Shown: positions 26,260 through 36,134 of the stretch, piece after piece
Position numbering within the stretch: position 1 is the stretch's first letter
Layout: each line of letters begins with the position of its first letter
Source: Candidatus Obscuribacter phosphatis
GTDB lineage: Bacteria > Cyanobacteriota > Vampirovibrionia > Obscuribacterales > Obscuribacteraceae
NCBI GenBank assembly: GCA_001899315.1
Contig: MOYA01000001.1
Location: 2,369,882 to 2,433,881 of the forward strand
Reading direction: 5' to 3'
DNA: 64,000 bases
Notes under the pieces: generated by a model
What the model was told of the DNA's origin: nothing
Database searches by the model: none
The model's input: only the letters and a program-made list of their open reading frames with translations
Made by a program: the position numbers and the translations under genes

Positions 26260-26311
26260 ACCATATAAGGATAGCAGGAGCGGCCATTTCGGGCTCAGTG
26301 CCGAACTTTGC

Positions 26312-27187
26312 CTAGACCAGGCAGGCTATTGCCCCTTGCCGACCGGTAACGCCGCCCGATTGCCTATGTGAGAAGAAAAGCTCCGGTTTACAACTGGTAC
26401 AAAAGGAAGTGACGTCGACCTCACCCACCCCCTGCTGGAGAAGCTGTAAAGCGTTTATGGCTTTGAGATTAGGACGGGGTTGACCGTCTTCCCGGCGAAG
26501 CACAAGGGCTTGGACCAAGGCGGCAGACTCTGCCTGAGAATGAGTTTGGTCTGAGCAAACCGTGGACATAAGCCGAACAGCCACATCTTCACCGGTCGGA
26601 TAACAACAAGTGCCAATGGCTGGACCAACTGCAGCCAGCATATACTTCGGCTCACCGCCCATTTCCACCATTCGCTTTACTGCCTGGGCGGCAATCGCTT
26701 CGGCAGTGCCCCGCCAACCGGCATGGACAATAGAAAGCAAGCGCCGACGCCGCTCGTATACCATGACCGGCACGCAGTCGGCAAAATGGAGCAAGAGAGG
26801 CAGTCCACGATCGGCAGTAGTCAGTCCATCGACGCCGCTCAGAGCTTGTGAGCCTGGATGCACCGCACTCTCAGCCCCGACATGGACAACATTACCCGAA
26901 TGCACCTGCCCTGGCACATGTAGTCGGTCATGGGTGAGACCAAGAGTCTGGCAAAGCTTCTCACGGTTGAGTAGCGCTGCTTTCTTCACCGCTTCATCAC
27001 CGACGCTGCGCCCCAGATTGAAACTATCATAAGGCTCTGGACAACTGCCGCCAATTCGGGTGGTAAAGGCATGAATAAGGTCTTTTTCAGAGCTGAGAAG
27101 GGGAGAATGAGCCAGATGCAGCCCCTCGATATCTTTAATATGCCAATCGTTTACATGCAGAGCGCGGCTTAAGAGTTGAGAATTCAT
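26312..27187 (-). CDS. pgeF: Peptidoglycan editing factor / polyphenol oxidase (laccase-domain) family
   Basis: A 292-residue YfiH/PgeF/LACC1-type protein. Related enzymes act as purine nucleoside phosphorylase/deaminase and help remove wrongly built muropeptide precursors. Signatures are CVPVMVYERRRRLLSIVHAG and GWRGTAEAIAAQAV with the metal-site His, HPGSQALSGVDGLTT, and GPAIGTCCYPTGEDV with the metal-site Cys. The ATG at 27187 overlaps the SDR stop by four bases (ATGA), so it is translationally coupled. A longer upstream start is unlikely. Confidence 0.9.
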   Translation of the reverse strand: MNSQLLSRALHVNDWHIKDIEGLHLAHSPLLSSEKDLIHAFTTRIGGSCPEPYDSFNLGRSVGDEAVKKAALLNREKLCQTLGLTHDRLHVPGQVHSGNVVHVGAESAVHPGSQALSGVDGLTTADRGLPLLLHFADCVPVMVYERRRRLLSIVHAGWRGTAEAIAAQAVKRMVEMGGEPKYMLAAVGPAIGTCCYPTGEDVAVRLMSTVCSDQTHSQAESAALVQALVLRREDGQPRPNLKAINALQLLQQGVGEVDVTSFCTSCKPELFFSHRQSGGVTGRQGAIACLV

Positions 27188-28017
27188 AGTGAAAGACCTC
27201 CACATATATTTATAGCCTGTCCTGTGATTCCCTGCGCCTGATCGCTGGCCAGAAACAAAACAGTTGAGGCTATTTCATCGGCGCTGAGAAATCTTTCTTG
27301 AGGCACCGAAAGACGGGTCAGTTCCATAGATTGGTCGGCAGGTAAGCCGTTTAAGGCTTGCCACTCGCCGCTGCCTATCTGCTCTTGCGCAAGGTCTGTC
27401 AATACCCAGCCAGGACAGACAGCATTAATAGTAATGCCGAAACGGGCATTTTCTAAGGCGGCAGCCTGGGTAAGCCCATTCAAAGCGAATTTGGCGGCAC
27501 TATAGGCCGAGCCCCAGGCCTCGGCTTTACTGCCTGAAATAGACGAAATATTGATGATGCGCCCAGCTTTTCTTTCTATCATAGAGGGCAATAAATGCGA
27601 CATGATAAGCATGGCAGCATTGAGATTGATATCAAACAAACGCCGCCATGACGTTAGACTGTGACCAGCTAAGGCTTCGGTTTGATATATGCCGGCATTA
27701 TTGACCACGATATGGAAAGGCATCTCTTGCTTTGCTTCTTCCAGCATCGCTTCTACGTCTTCAAGCTGCGCAAAATCACAAGCCCGATAGCGAATTACCC
27801 TAGACGTACCACCCAGTGTATATATAGATGCAATTTCTTCGCTAAATTTCTTCAGTCTTTCAGCATCTTTTGCCACAAGATAAAGATTGGCGCCGTATCT
27901 TGCAAAAGCAAGCGCCACCGCTCGCCCGATACCGCGCGAAGCACCACTTAGAAAAACATTTCTATTTTTGAAGATATCATCGGCAAAGAGAGCGCCCGAC
28001 GAGTTCTCAAGTATCAC
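27184..28017 (-). CDS. Short-chain dehydrogenase/reductase
   Basis: This 277-residue Rossmann-fold NAD(P)-dependent oxidoreductase has the cofactor motif SGASRGIGRAVALAFARYG, the NNAG motif (VVNNAGIYQTEALAG) and the catalytic Ser-Tyr-Lys set (INISSISGS and YSAAK). It resembles FabG-like ketoreductases, but the substrate cannot be told from sequence. The start is GTG at 28017. It is the first gene of a coupled pair with pgeF and is divergent from the gene at 28171. Confidence 0.88.
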   Translation of the reverse strand: MILENSSGALFADDIFKNRNVFLSGASRGIGRAVALAFARYGANLYLVAKDAERLKKFSEEIASIYTLGGTSRVIRYRACDFAQLEDVEAMLEEAKQEMPFHIVVNNAGIYQTEALAGHSLTSWRRLFDINLNAAMLIMSHLLPSMIERKAGRIINISSISGSKAEAWGSAYSAAKFALNGLTQAAALENARFGITINAVCPGWVLTDLAQEQIGSGEWQALNGLPADQSMELTRLSVPQERFLSADEIASTVLFLASDQAQGITGQAINICGGLSL

Positions 28018-28170
28018 AATTAGAGCGCCTTTGTTACGGAAAGCTAACCTTACATTATAGCGGGAACCTTGCTAAACTTTTGCAGTCTATTAACTGCATA
28101 GAGCCATGGATGGCGCCAACTTCAGCAATTTCTCCAATAACCCTTACACCATATACAACGGTAAATAATA

Positions 28171-29448
28171 ATGAACGCAAAACTCACTGACACTAAGCTT
28201 TCGATCGCAAAATCAATCAGAAAATCTGTGCTGGCCGGTTTTGTAATCAGCCAATTAGCCACTGCCTCACTGCCTCTTTCTGCTATGGCTGCCGACAATG
28301 AAATCAGATTCGCCGGTCAAGGTCTCTTTACCGTAAGCGGTTCTGGTGGATTGACTGCAGAGAAACGTGCTGAAACCATTCAGACCAATTTAGACAATGC
28401 CTTGGTGGCAAGCAAAGATCGCACTCCGGCAGCAGTCAAGATCACCTATGTAAAAGGACTGCCGGTACTCACCCTGGGCGGCTACCAGGTAGTCACCGTC
28501 GACAGTACCACTGCCAAAGCCCAGAATACAACCCCTGCAGTTCTCGCCACCAAGTGGGCTGACTCCTTGCGCACTGCTCTCAGAGATCAAACAAGTGTAC
28601 AGAGCTATGTCTCTCAACTTTCGGGAGAATATGACTCTTCCGCTCCGGCTGCATTCAATAGCCCGGCTCCCACACAGCCCAATACCATGCCGCCGCAACA
28701 ACAAGCCTATCAGCCTCAACCACAGCCTTACGGACAACCCAGCTTCAGCACCCAGCCTTATGGTGGTGGTCAGCCTTATGGCGGTCAGCCCTATGGCCAA
28801 GGTGGTTATAACCAACCCAGCACTGGCTACAGACAAGGGCGCATCACCTATGCTCCTGCCGGTCTAGTGCTGCCAATCACTCTATCTTCAGGTATCTCCA
28901 CCCAAGTGGCCAAAGCTGGTGACGTGGTGCAAGCCGCAGTCAGCCAGACAGTAATGCTCGGCGATTCGATGATCCCAACCGGTTCAGTGGTAATAGGTAC
29001 AATCACCGATGCCGAATCGGGCAAGATGCTTGGACGCTCCGGCAGCCTTGGCATCAAGTTCAACAAACTGCGCACACCTGACGGCGTCGAAACTCCCATT
29101 TCGGCTCACCTCGTGGGCGGTATCGGCAAATATGCCGGCGGAGCCCAAGAAGAGACAGTCAAGGGCGAGACCTGGAAAGGCAAAGTCGTACAAGCCGGTG
29201 TGAGAGGCGCCATTGGTGCCGGTACGGGCGCCGCCCTCGGTACCGCAGTAGGCGCCATTGCCGGTGGTGGCAGAGGCGTCGGCAAAGGCGCTTGGTCGGG
29301 AACCGCTATCGGAGCCGGTGTCGGTGTTGCCCAGAGCTTGATCTTGCGCAAAGGCGCCGACGTCAATGTTCAAGCTGGAACAGCAATGCAGATACAACTA
29401 GATCAACCGGTCAGCATTGCCGGGACAGCACCAGCAAACCCCTACTAA
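28171..29448 (+). CDS. Secreted glycine-zipper protein with TrbI/VirB10-like domain
   Basis: A 425-residue protein. The signal peptide ends near LSAMA-ADN. A domain at about 45-150 is unassigned. A Gln/Pro/Tyr/Gly-rich linker has repeated QPYGG-like units. Near residues 225-315, RITYAPAGLVLPITLSSGIS, VVQAAVSQTVMLGDSMIP and GSVVIGTITDAESGKMLGRS recall the TrbI/VirB10 C-terminal barrel domain. A Gly zipper follows (GAGTGAALGTAVGAIAGGG), typical of membrane-inserting outer-membrane proteins. No conjugation genes are nearby, so a transfer role is unlikely; an envelope protein is more plausible. Confidence 0.75.
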   Translation: MNAKLTDTKLSIAKSIRKSVLAGFVISQLATASLPLSAMAADNEIRFAGQGLFTVSGSGGLTAEKRAETIQTNLDNALVASKDRTPAAVKITYVKGLPVLTLGGYQVVTVDSTTAKAQNTTPAVLATKWADSLRTALRDQTSVQSYVSQLSGEYDSSAPAAFNSPAPTQPNTMPPQQQAYQPQPQPYGQPSFSTQPYGGGQPYGGQPYGQGGYNQPSTGYRQGRITYAPAGLVLPITLSSGISTQVAKAGDVVQAAVSQTVMLGDSMIPTGSVVIGTITDAESGKMLGRSGSLGIKFNKLRTPDGVETPISAHLVGGIGKYAGGAQEETVKGETWKGKVVQAGVRGAIGAGTGAALGTAVGAIAGGGRGVGKGAWSGTAIGAGVGVAQSLILRKGADVNVQAGTAMQIQLDQPVSIAGTAPANPY

Positions 29449-29478
29449 GACTACTGAGTAAGGGTAGACAAAGAAATT

Positions 29479-29507
29479 GAAAGGGGCGCTCAGTGAGCGC
29501 CCCTTTC
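29479..29507. terminator. Bidirectional terminator between convergent genes
   Basis: A near-perfect inverted repeat, GAAAGGGGCGCTCA / TGAGCGCCCCTTTC, with a 14-bp stem. It lies between the stops of the glycine-zipper and TPR-CHAT genes. Short T-rich tracts flank it, so it probably serves both genes. Confidence 0.8.
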
Positions 29508-29547
29508 TGCTTAGCTTAGCTAAACTTAGCTTAGTTTGTTAGGTCTG

Positions 29548-32505
29548 TTAGTTGCCCGGTCCAAGCAACTGGAAGGCTGCCCAAGTGCGGGGTGAGCGAT
29601 CACGAGAGAGAGCTGCCAGCTGCGCTTTACGCAGACTCTGAGCCGAACCCAGACCAGATTGCTTGCTCTTATAGAAGTTGACAATCTCATCAATACGATT
29701 ACTCTCGGGCTGAGTCCAGAGACTCATCAAGACATTTCTAGCACCGGCATAGCTGAGCCCGCGGCTGAATACCTTGACTGCATTACCTCTTACATCTTTA
29801 GAGTTGACCGAAGAAGCAGACCAAACAATCAAATCACTAGCCATCTTGGTACCGCAAAGTTGATCTGCAGTTACCTTAACACTCTGACCATCAACGCCAT
29901 CAGAGAGAATTGGCAGTACCGAACGCAATGGATTTGCTTCCAAGAGAGGCAACTTAGAAGAGAAGTGGACCACCGATTTACCGCGGGCTTGCTCTTCCAG
30001 ATTACCTAAAGCAGCGTCTTTGCCGGATAGGGTGGTGACACGATCGGTGCCCACGGCGCTGGCGATCTGTTCAGTCTCAGCTTTCTCAGAGGCTTGAGCA
30101 TTGCCTGCTCTAGCCACTACTATGGAAAGGTCTTCGGCGATGCGCGGCTGACTATCAAGCAAGACAGCGGCAGATGAGACCATGGTGAGCAAATGTCTTT
30201 CGACCAGAAACTTACCTTGATCGTCAATTAGGGCAGCAAAAGGCAGGTTGTAAAGCGGTCCGTCTGGAATCACCACCAACATTTGCTCGGCATTGCGAGG
30301 CAGAAACTGCCTGATTGCAGCAGGCAAGAGCTCGCCGTAAAGTGATTTGAGAACAGCACGCTCTGGGTCACTACCAGTGGTATCAGAGGTCGACTGACCG
30401 GCGGCTGCGGTCAAGAGCGAAGTGATTTGACTCTTCAGCCTGGCCCTGCCTACCGGCAAAGACGAAGAGGTCATGCGTCCGCCCGGCTCGATGGTGAAAG
30501 CCATTGTAAAGTCGGGACCAACCAGATAGTCGATAGCAACTGCGTTATTCTTCTCGACGGCAGCCGTAATATCTTGGGCATGAGTGGGGACAGGCGCTAT
30601 CAGCCGAGCCAGAGCTCGGTTAGTTTTGACCAAACCACCGAATCTTTCCATCCAGCTCTTCCATTCTTTGGTGACCTGGTCGGGAGTCGATGCCGCCTCC
30701 GCCGCATGCAAGCGCGCCCGCTGCGTAGCCAGTTCTATATACACATCTCGGTCTTCAGGTTTGACCTGTGCACCTTTACGATTCCATTCACTAATGAAAT
30801 TCTCTTCCTTAATTTGCTCAGCTGTGACCAAAGCCGGCTCGGTCAAACCTTGGGCAGCTAGCTGCTGCACCAAGAGAGCAGCCATGTCTTCGCGTGAGGT
30901 TGGATACGAAACCGACTCAGCCGAAACGAAGTCACCGGCCTGGGGTGATCTGAAATAAGAAAGGGCACTATTGATTGACTCTTTGGCGGGCTCCACTTCA
31001 CCCTTGATTCCTTGCAGCTTGGAGAGCATGGTGTAGGCGCGCCAAAGGTTGGAGTCATCATTGATTTTTGTAGAAATCTCAATCGCTTGCTTGGCATAAG
31101 ACTCAGCATTGGTTAGATCTGAAGCTTTCAAGGAAATTTCAGAGAGCGCCTGCAAAATCTTGGCTTTGGCCTGCTTATCAACCTGCTTACCCATGGCATT
31201 GATGGCGCCGGTAAGATGGTTTTTGGCATCACGGAAAGAGCCGGCACGCCCCTCGGCACAACCAAGGTTGGCCATTGTGATGGCATTCAGCCTGGGTGAT
31301 TTGGGTGTGATGACAGCGTGATAGTCTAAAGCCTGCTGAAAGTAGGTAATGGCTTTACCGGTTTGTCCATCATTTAGCTCAACCACACCCAGAGCATTGT
31401 AAATTTGGGCGACGGCGAGAGTTTCGTTCTTGGCTTTGAGCACCGACACAGCTTTTAGAAGCATTGTGCGAGCCAGATCATAATCTCCGCAAGCCGATAA
31501 GACAAAGCCATAACCTTCTTCAATATTGGCTCGGGCAATTTCGTTGACTTGCTTCGAATCCAATTTCGACATCATCGCCAGAGCCGTTTCGAAAGAACTG
31601 CGAGCAGCGGCGTATTCGCAAGCAGAATACTGAGCATTACCAATAGCCTGATAAGCAGTCACCTGAAAGACATTTGAATCTTTCGGGGAAGATTTAGCAA
31701 CCGAAAGAAGTTTATTGGCTTCTTCGAGAGCAGCCACGAACCATCCAAGATCGATCAAGGAGTTGACCACGGCTGCTCTTACTTGCACAGCTTTGGCTAT
31801 ATCGCCTTTCTGGTAGCTATACTCAGCTCCCTGCTGGAAGAATTTGACCGCATCTTTAGCCTTGCCGAACTTGATGGCCAGACTGGCGCAAAGATACATA
31901 ATGCGCGACCCCTCTTCGGCATCCGCCAGCTGCCCGTTATTGAGAGCGCGCAGCGCCTGGTCTAGCTGCTGAAGCGCCCAAACCGGGTTATCAAGACCAA
32001 AGTAGGCTTGGGCTAAGACAACTCTCGCCTGCGCCAGAGCTACTTCATTACCGGCAGTACCTAAGACTTCCAGGGCATTCTCGCCCAGGTGCTTAGCCTT
32101 GATCCACTGCCCCTGATCAACATATATCTTAGCCATATTGGTGAGAGCACGCCCTTGACCCTCTGCGTACTTCATGTCCATGGCCAGACCATAGCCCTCT
32201 TGCCAGACACTAAGAGCCTGCCCGAAAAGCTTTTGGTCATAAAACTTCTGCCCTTCTTTTTCCAGTTTCTTGACTCGCTCTAGATCCTGAGGGGTCTGCT
32301 CCAGCTCAGTCATCTTACGAAGCTCCTTAATAAGAGCCTCAGAAGCTATGGACTTGTCTGTCACTTTGGGCACAGGCAGAGGCGCAGAGCTCGCGGCACT
32401 ATTACCTTTCGAATTAGAAGCTGCATCGGAAGCGAATACGGGACTAAAGCTCGAGACCGATGTAGTCAGAGTTAGCGTGCATGCCAGAAATACTGTTTTT
32501 CTCAT
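29548..32505 (-). CDS. Secreted TPR protein with degenerate CHAT domain
   Basis: A 985-residue protein. A signal peptide (about 1-25, ending VFASDA) is followed by tetratricopeptide-type helical repeats over about 60-540 and a C-terminal CHAT (caspase-like) domain near 610-985. The fold is clear from YAGARNVLMSLW, AQSLRKAQLAALS and WAAFQLLG. Both catalytic positions differ: the usual HFATH block reads HFSSK (His to Lys at 851), and the usual LSAC block reads WSAS (Cys to Ser at 898). The protein therefore looks like an inactive protease homologue, perhaps a binding scaffold. It is transcribed alone and ends at the bidirectional terminator. Confidence 0.87.
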   Translation of the reverse strand: MRKTVFLACTLTLTTSVSSFSPVFASDAASNSKGNSAASSAPLPVPKVTDKSIASEALIKELRKMTELEQTPQDLERVKKLEKEGQKFYDQKLFGQALSVWQEGYGLAMDMKYAEGQGRALTNMAKIYVDQGQWIKAKHLGENALEVLGTAGNEVALAQARVVLAQAYFGLDNPVWALQQLDQALRALNNGQLADAEEGSRIMYLCASLAIKFGKAKDAVKFFQQGAEYSYQKGDIAKAVQVRAAVVNSLIDLGWFVAALEEANKLLSVAKSSPKDSNVFQVTAYQAIGNAQYSACEYAAARSSFETALAMMSKLDSKQVNEIARANIEEGYGFVLSACGDYDLARTMLLKAVSVLKAKNETLAVAQIYNALGVVELNDGQTGKAITYFQQALDYHAVITPKSPRLNAITMANLGCAEGRAGSFRDAKNHLTGAINAMGKQVDKQAKAKILQALSEISLKASDLTNAESYAKQAIEISTKINDDSNLWRAYTMLSKLQGIKGEVEPAKESINSALSYFRSPQAGDFVSAESVSYPTSREDMAALLVQQLAAQGLTEPALVTAEQIKEENFISEWNRKGAQVKPEDRDVYIELATQRARLHAAEAASTPDQVTKEWKSWMERFGGLVKTNRALARLIAPVPTHAQDITAAVEKNNAVAIDYLVGPDFTMAFTIEPGGRMTSSSLPVGRARLKSQITSLLTAAAGQSTSDTTGSDPERAVLKSLYGELLPAAIRQFLPRNAEQMLVVIPDGPLYNLPFAALIDDQGKFLVERHLLTMVSSAAVLLDSQPRIAEDLSIVVARAGNAQASEKAETEQIASAVGTDRVTTLSGKDAALGNLEEQARGKSVVHFSSKLPLLEANPLRSVLPILSDGVDGQSVKVTADQLCGTKMASDLIVWSASSVNSKDVRGNAVKVFSRGLSYAGARNVLMSLWTQPESNRIDEIVNFYKSKQSGLGSAQSLRKAQLAALSRDRSPRTWAAFQLLGPGN

Positions 32506-33010
32506 CTACTCAACTCAAAAGATTGGGACAACTCGGAAATGTAGGATGCCGGCTTTGGAAAAAACATCTAGACAGTCTCTAAGAAATGCAGATCCAAAAA
32601 CCGTCCCGCTGCGATTCGACGGTACTCATACTTGTGCACTCACGAAAGGCAAGGGATAACCGATAAGGATAGCCAATCGAGCGTTTTTTTACCTGTAAAT
32701 TCAACCAAAATTGAAGACATATGGGCAAAAAATAAGGTTTCGAAGAGATAGTAAAATTCGGCTCACAAAGGTTTTCCGGGCGGAACATTGGCAGACGGAG
32801 AACGTCCCGCCAAGATTTAATCAAAACTTTTCTGCGAAAATATCCTCAAGAAGGAACAAATTGGCGGCTTCCGCCGACTACTAAAATCCTGTAGGGGCTG
32901 CAGTGACATCATGGGTGGTGTGCAAAAACGAATTTTAATGGTAGCCTCTACTAGATAGAAGAGCAGGTTTTATGTGTATTTCAGCTAGAACTAGAAATCG
33001 GAGCAAAGAA
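32506..33010. other. 505-bp divergent intergenic region
   Basis: Lies between the TPR-CHAT gene and a glycine-zipper gene and should contain promoters for both. It holds a small hairpin, GGCGG CTT CCGCC, near 32861-32873. GGAG lies eight bases before the ATG at 33011. I see no convincing gene or known riboswitch. Confidence 0.4.
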
Positions 33011-33481
33011 ATGAGTAACCTTCGCCAAGTCGCATCGATAGCCCTTACCGCAATCACCATGCAGGCAGCCGCCCTGACCCCTGCCCTGGCAGACACATTG
33101 CAGGCTGGAGTGAGCAAAGGCACCAGCCAAAGTAAGGTAAAAACTTTCTTCCAAAACCACGAGAAAGTCAGGCAGGCAACCATTGGTGCCGGAGTGGGAA
33201 CTGCCGCAGGAGCCGTCAGTGGACTGGTCTCGGGAAAAGGACTGGTGCGTGGGGCCGCTATTGGGGCAGGAACAGGAGCCACCGTGGGACTGGTAAATTC
33301 TAGTAAAATTATGAGTAAGCACCCGGTTGTAAAGGATGTCGCCAACGGCACCATTACTGCAGCAGGTCTCACCTGGTCGGCCTCAAAAGGTAGAGGTCAG
33401 ACCAAAAACGTAGCTAAAGGAGCGGCGGTGGGTGCAGCACTCGGTCTAGGAATGGGACTCCTGAAGGATAAATTAAGATAA
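33011..33481 (+). CDS. Small secreted glycine-zipper protein
   Basis: From ATG 33011 (GGAG eight bases upstream) this is a 156-residue protein. The signal peptide ends near LTPALADT. Two Gly-zipper hairpins follow: ATIGAGVGTAAGAVSGLVSG with GAAIGAGTGATVGLV, and KNVAKGAAVGAALGLGMGLL. Such GxxxG segments pack into membranes, as in outer-membrane lipoproteins. It ends three bases before glpD and so probably leads that operon. No specific function can be given. Confidence 0.75.
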   Translation: MSNLRQVASIALTAITMQAAALTPALADTLQAGVSKGTSQSKVKTFFQNHEKVRQATIGAGVGTAAGAVSGLVSGKGLVRGAAIGAGTGATVGLVNSSKIMSKHPVVKDVANGTITAAGLTWSASKGRGQTKNVAKGAAVGAALGLGMGLLKDKLR

Positions 33482-33484
33482 GCC

Positions 33485-35152
33485 ATGCAAAAACGCAGTC
33501 AAATTCTCGAAGCATTTAGAACCAAGGAATTTGACCTGATTATTGTGGGAGGCGGTGTCGTAGGGGCTGGAGTAGCCCAGGACGCCGCCTCTCGCGGCTT
33601 ATCGGTGGCCCTTGTCGAAAAGGACGATTTTGCCTCTGGGACCAGTAGCCGCACCACCAAACTTATCCACGGCGGTCTGCGCTATCTCGAGCAATTGCAA
33701 TTTAGATTGACCCGAGAGCTCTGCCAAGAAAGAGGTCTTCTAGAACAACTGGCACCGCACATGGTGAGAGATTTCAGCTTTGTCTTGCCGGTGAGAAAAG
33801 GCAAGACATTTTTTGGTTTAAAGGCTGATATCGGCCTCACTCTTTACGACATACTTTCAATCAATGCCGCCGGTGTAAGACGGCATGAAAGACTCTCAAG
33901 AAAGGCGACCTTGAGCGCCGTTCCCTCTCTTTCACCCGATGGCGTGCAAGGGGCGCTGCGCTTTCACGACTGCATTACAGACGATTCGCGCATCGTCATG
34001 GAAGTATTGAAGTCAGCCGACAAATTTGGCGCTCATTGCTTGAACTATATGGAAGCAGTGAACTTTGAAGGTACGGAAGAGCATATCGCCGCTGTAATCT
34101 GTAAAGACAGAATCAGCGGCGAAGAGATAAGAATCAAGGGCAAAGCCTGTGTCAATGCGGCAGGGGTCTGGACCGACCGCTTGCTAAGACAAATTAAAAG
34201 CGACTGGAAAGACAAAGTAGCGCCGGCCAAAGGCACCCATATAATGCTGCCCCTCTCTTGTTTTGAAACCAGTACCGCCTTATTTTTGCCCACCGATGAC
34301 GGACGTTATGTCTTTGTCGTCCCCTGGCAGAAAACATTGATGGTAGGCACCACCGATCTAGCCTACGAAGGCCCCCTGGAAAATCCCAAGCCCACCGAAG
34401 AAGAGATAAACTATCTGATTTCAGTCTTGAATTCGTACGGCTCACAGGGCAAACGCCCGGTTGAAAGACGAGATGTAATCGCCTCCTGGGCAGGGCTCAG
34501 ACCGCTAGTACTAGCGGAAGGCGAAGAAACCAAAAATATTTCCAGAGAGCACCTATTGTTCACAGGTCCTATGGGCATAATCGGGCTTATCGGCGGCAAA
34601 CTGACCAATTACCGCATGCTTGCCATTCACCTCACCGACATGGTGCTGGATAAACTCAAGGCTAGGCAAGCCGATGTGGCAGCCTTGCCATCAAAAACCG
34701 GCAGTATCATGCTTGGTGGCTGGGAAGATAAGAACGATTATCTAACCAGCTCGGCAAAAGTTTTGAGCCAGGCAAGAAAGCTAGCCTTAGACCCAGCTTC
34801 TATAGAACACATTATTGCCACTTATGGCAAAGACGCTCTCAAGATTCTCCAGATTGTAGAAGAGCAGCCGGCCTTGGTTGAGCGCATTTGTCCCGACTTT
34901 CCACCGATAATGGCCGAAGTAGCCTTCGTGGTGGAAAACGAACTGGCAGAATGTTTGGTCGATATTTTGGCCAGGAGAATTAGGCTCGCTTTTCTACACC
35001 ACAGACAGTGCCTTGCCGCCGCTCCCAAAGTTGCCAAATTGGTGGCTAAGTATAAGCCGGGCTTTGACAATGAGCGTATAGCCAAAGAAATAGAAAATCT
35101 GGTCGGCACACTCTATGAGAATCAGACACTCTATGCAGCCAATATTTCATAG
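33485..35152 (+). CDS. glpD: FAD-dependent glycerol-3-phosphate dehydrogenase
   Basis: A 555-residue peripheral membrane enzyme oxidising sn-glycerol 3-phosphate to dihydroxyacetone phosphate and passing electrons to quinone. The N-terminal FAD motif is DLIIVGGGVVGAGVAQDAA. Family blocks SSRTTKLIHGGLRYLEQ, TDDSRIVMEVL, VNAAGVWTDRLL, WAGLRPLV and GLIGGKLTNYR are present. A C-terminal helical domain follows (about 395-555). It starts three bases after the glycine-zipper gene and overlaps the next gene by about 20 bases, so it sits in one operon. Confidence 0.93.
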   Translation: MQKRSQILEAFRTKEFDLIIVGGGVVGAGVAQDAASRGLSVALVEKDDFASGTSSRTTKLIHGGLRYLEQLQFRLTRELCQERGLLEQLAPHMVRDFSFVLPVRKGKTFFGLKADIGLTLYDILSINAAGVRRHERLSRKATLSAVPSLSPDGVQGALRFHDCITDDSRIVMEVLKSADKFGAHCLNYMEAVNFEGTEEHIAAVICKDRISGEEIRIKGKACVNAAGVWTDRLLRQIKSDWKDKVAPAKGTHIMLPLSCFETSTALFLPTDDGRYVFVVPWQKTLMVGTTDLAYEGPLENPKPTEEEINYLISVLNSYGSQGKRPVERRDVIASWAGLRPLVLAEGEETKNISREHLLFTGPMGIIGLIGGKLTNYRMLAIHLTDMVLDKLKARQADVAALPSKTGSIMLGGWEDKNDYLTSSAKVLSQARKLALDPASIEHIIATYGKDALKILQIVEEQPALVERICPDFPPIMAEVAFVVENELAECLVDILARRIRLAFLHHRQCLAAAPKVAKLVAKYKPGFDNERIAKEIENLVGTLYENQTLYAANIS

Positions 35153-36134
35153 CGCCGTCAGCCTGGGCAAATTGCCTGGAGACTTGCTAAACAAGCTCGG
35201 ACAATTTGTCAAGGTAGAAGTAATTGACCGCACCCAGCCTTTGCCCCTAAATAAGATGCAAGAGCTGGCGGCCGCTTTTGATGTCATTCTTTCTGAACCG
35301 CAAGATAGGCTTGATCGTCAAACCCTGGCAGGCGGCAAAGTAAAGATGATCGCCCAGCGCGCCGTAGGCTTTGACAATATTGACTTTGAATATTGCAAAG
35401 AGCAGGGAATCTTGGTGGCGAATACACCAGGAGTGCTCGACAAAGCGACAGCCGACCTGACCTTCTCGCTCTTTCTTGCCTGCGCCAGACGCATAGTAGA
35501 AGCCGACAAATACGTGCGAGCCGGTCTCTGGAATGGTTTTGAGAACGAACTAATGCTCGGACATGAAACTTGCGGCAAGACCTTCGGCATAGTCGGGATG
35601 GGACGCATCGGCAAAGAAGTAGCCAGACGCGCGCAGGCTTTCGACATGCGCATTATCTATACGCGCTCAGACTATAGTGATTCTTTCAAGAGCGATGAGA
35701 AAGACTTAGAGTTGCAAGAGAAATACGGCGCCTGCCGCGTCAGCCTCAATACACTAATGCGCGAAAGTCATTTCATCAGCTTAAATTGCCCGCTCAATAA
35801 AGACACAGCCGGTCTTATCGGGGCTGAACAAATAGCACTGATGAAAGACCAGGCGATTTTGGTCAATACATCAAGGGGAAAAGTTGTAGATGAAGCAGCC
35901 CTAGTGAAAGCCCTAGTGGAAAAACGGATAGTGGCAGGTCTCGATGTTTTTTCTTATGAACCGAATGTTCCAGAGGCTTTGATAAAACTCGACAATGTCG
36001 TCTTGGCACCACATATAGGGTCAGCCACGGCAGAGACAAGGCTGGCTATGGCCCGATTGGCTGTAGATGCTGTTATCATGGCGGCACAGGGTAAACCTGC
36101 AGCTAATTTGCTTAATCAGTCGCCAATCTTATGA
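35133..36134 (+). CDS. D-2-hydroxyacid dehydrogenase (glyoxylate/hydroxypyruvate reductase-like)
   Basis: From ATG 35133 this is a 333-residue NAD(P)-dependent enzyme. The Rossmann motif is FGIVGMGRIGKEVARRAQA. The catalytic Arg lies in LVNTSRGKVVDE, the Glu in GLDVFSYEPNVP and the His in VVLAPHIGSATAETR. Similar enzymes reduce glyoxylate, hydroxypyruvate or 2-ketogluconate; the substrate is not decided by sequence. The start overlaps the glpD end by 20 bases (an upstream ATG at 35115 is less likely). Its stop overlaps the next start (ATGA). Confidence 0.9.
   Translation: MQPIFHSAVSLGKLPGDLLNKLGQFVKVEVIDRTQPLPLNKMQELAAAFDVILSEPQDRLDRQTLAGGKVKMIAQRAVGFDNIDFEYCKEQGILVANTPGVLDKATADLTFSLFLACARRIVEADKYVRAGLWNGFENELMLGHETCGKTFGIVGMGRIGKEVARRAQAFDMRIIYTRSDYSDSFKSDEKDLELQEKYGACRVSLNTLMRESHFISLNCPLNKDTAGLIGAEQIALMKDQAILVNTSRGKVVDEAALVKALVEKRIVAGLDVFSYEPNVPEALIKLDNVVLAPHIGSATAETRLAMARLAVDAVIMAAQGKPAANLLNQSPIL

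Noticed and set aside
28171-29448. Conjugation protein TrbI as the function of the glycine-zipper protein
   Set aside because: Only the barrel-like domain is reminiscent; no other transfer genes are in the window.
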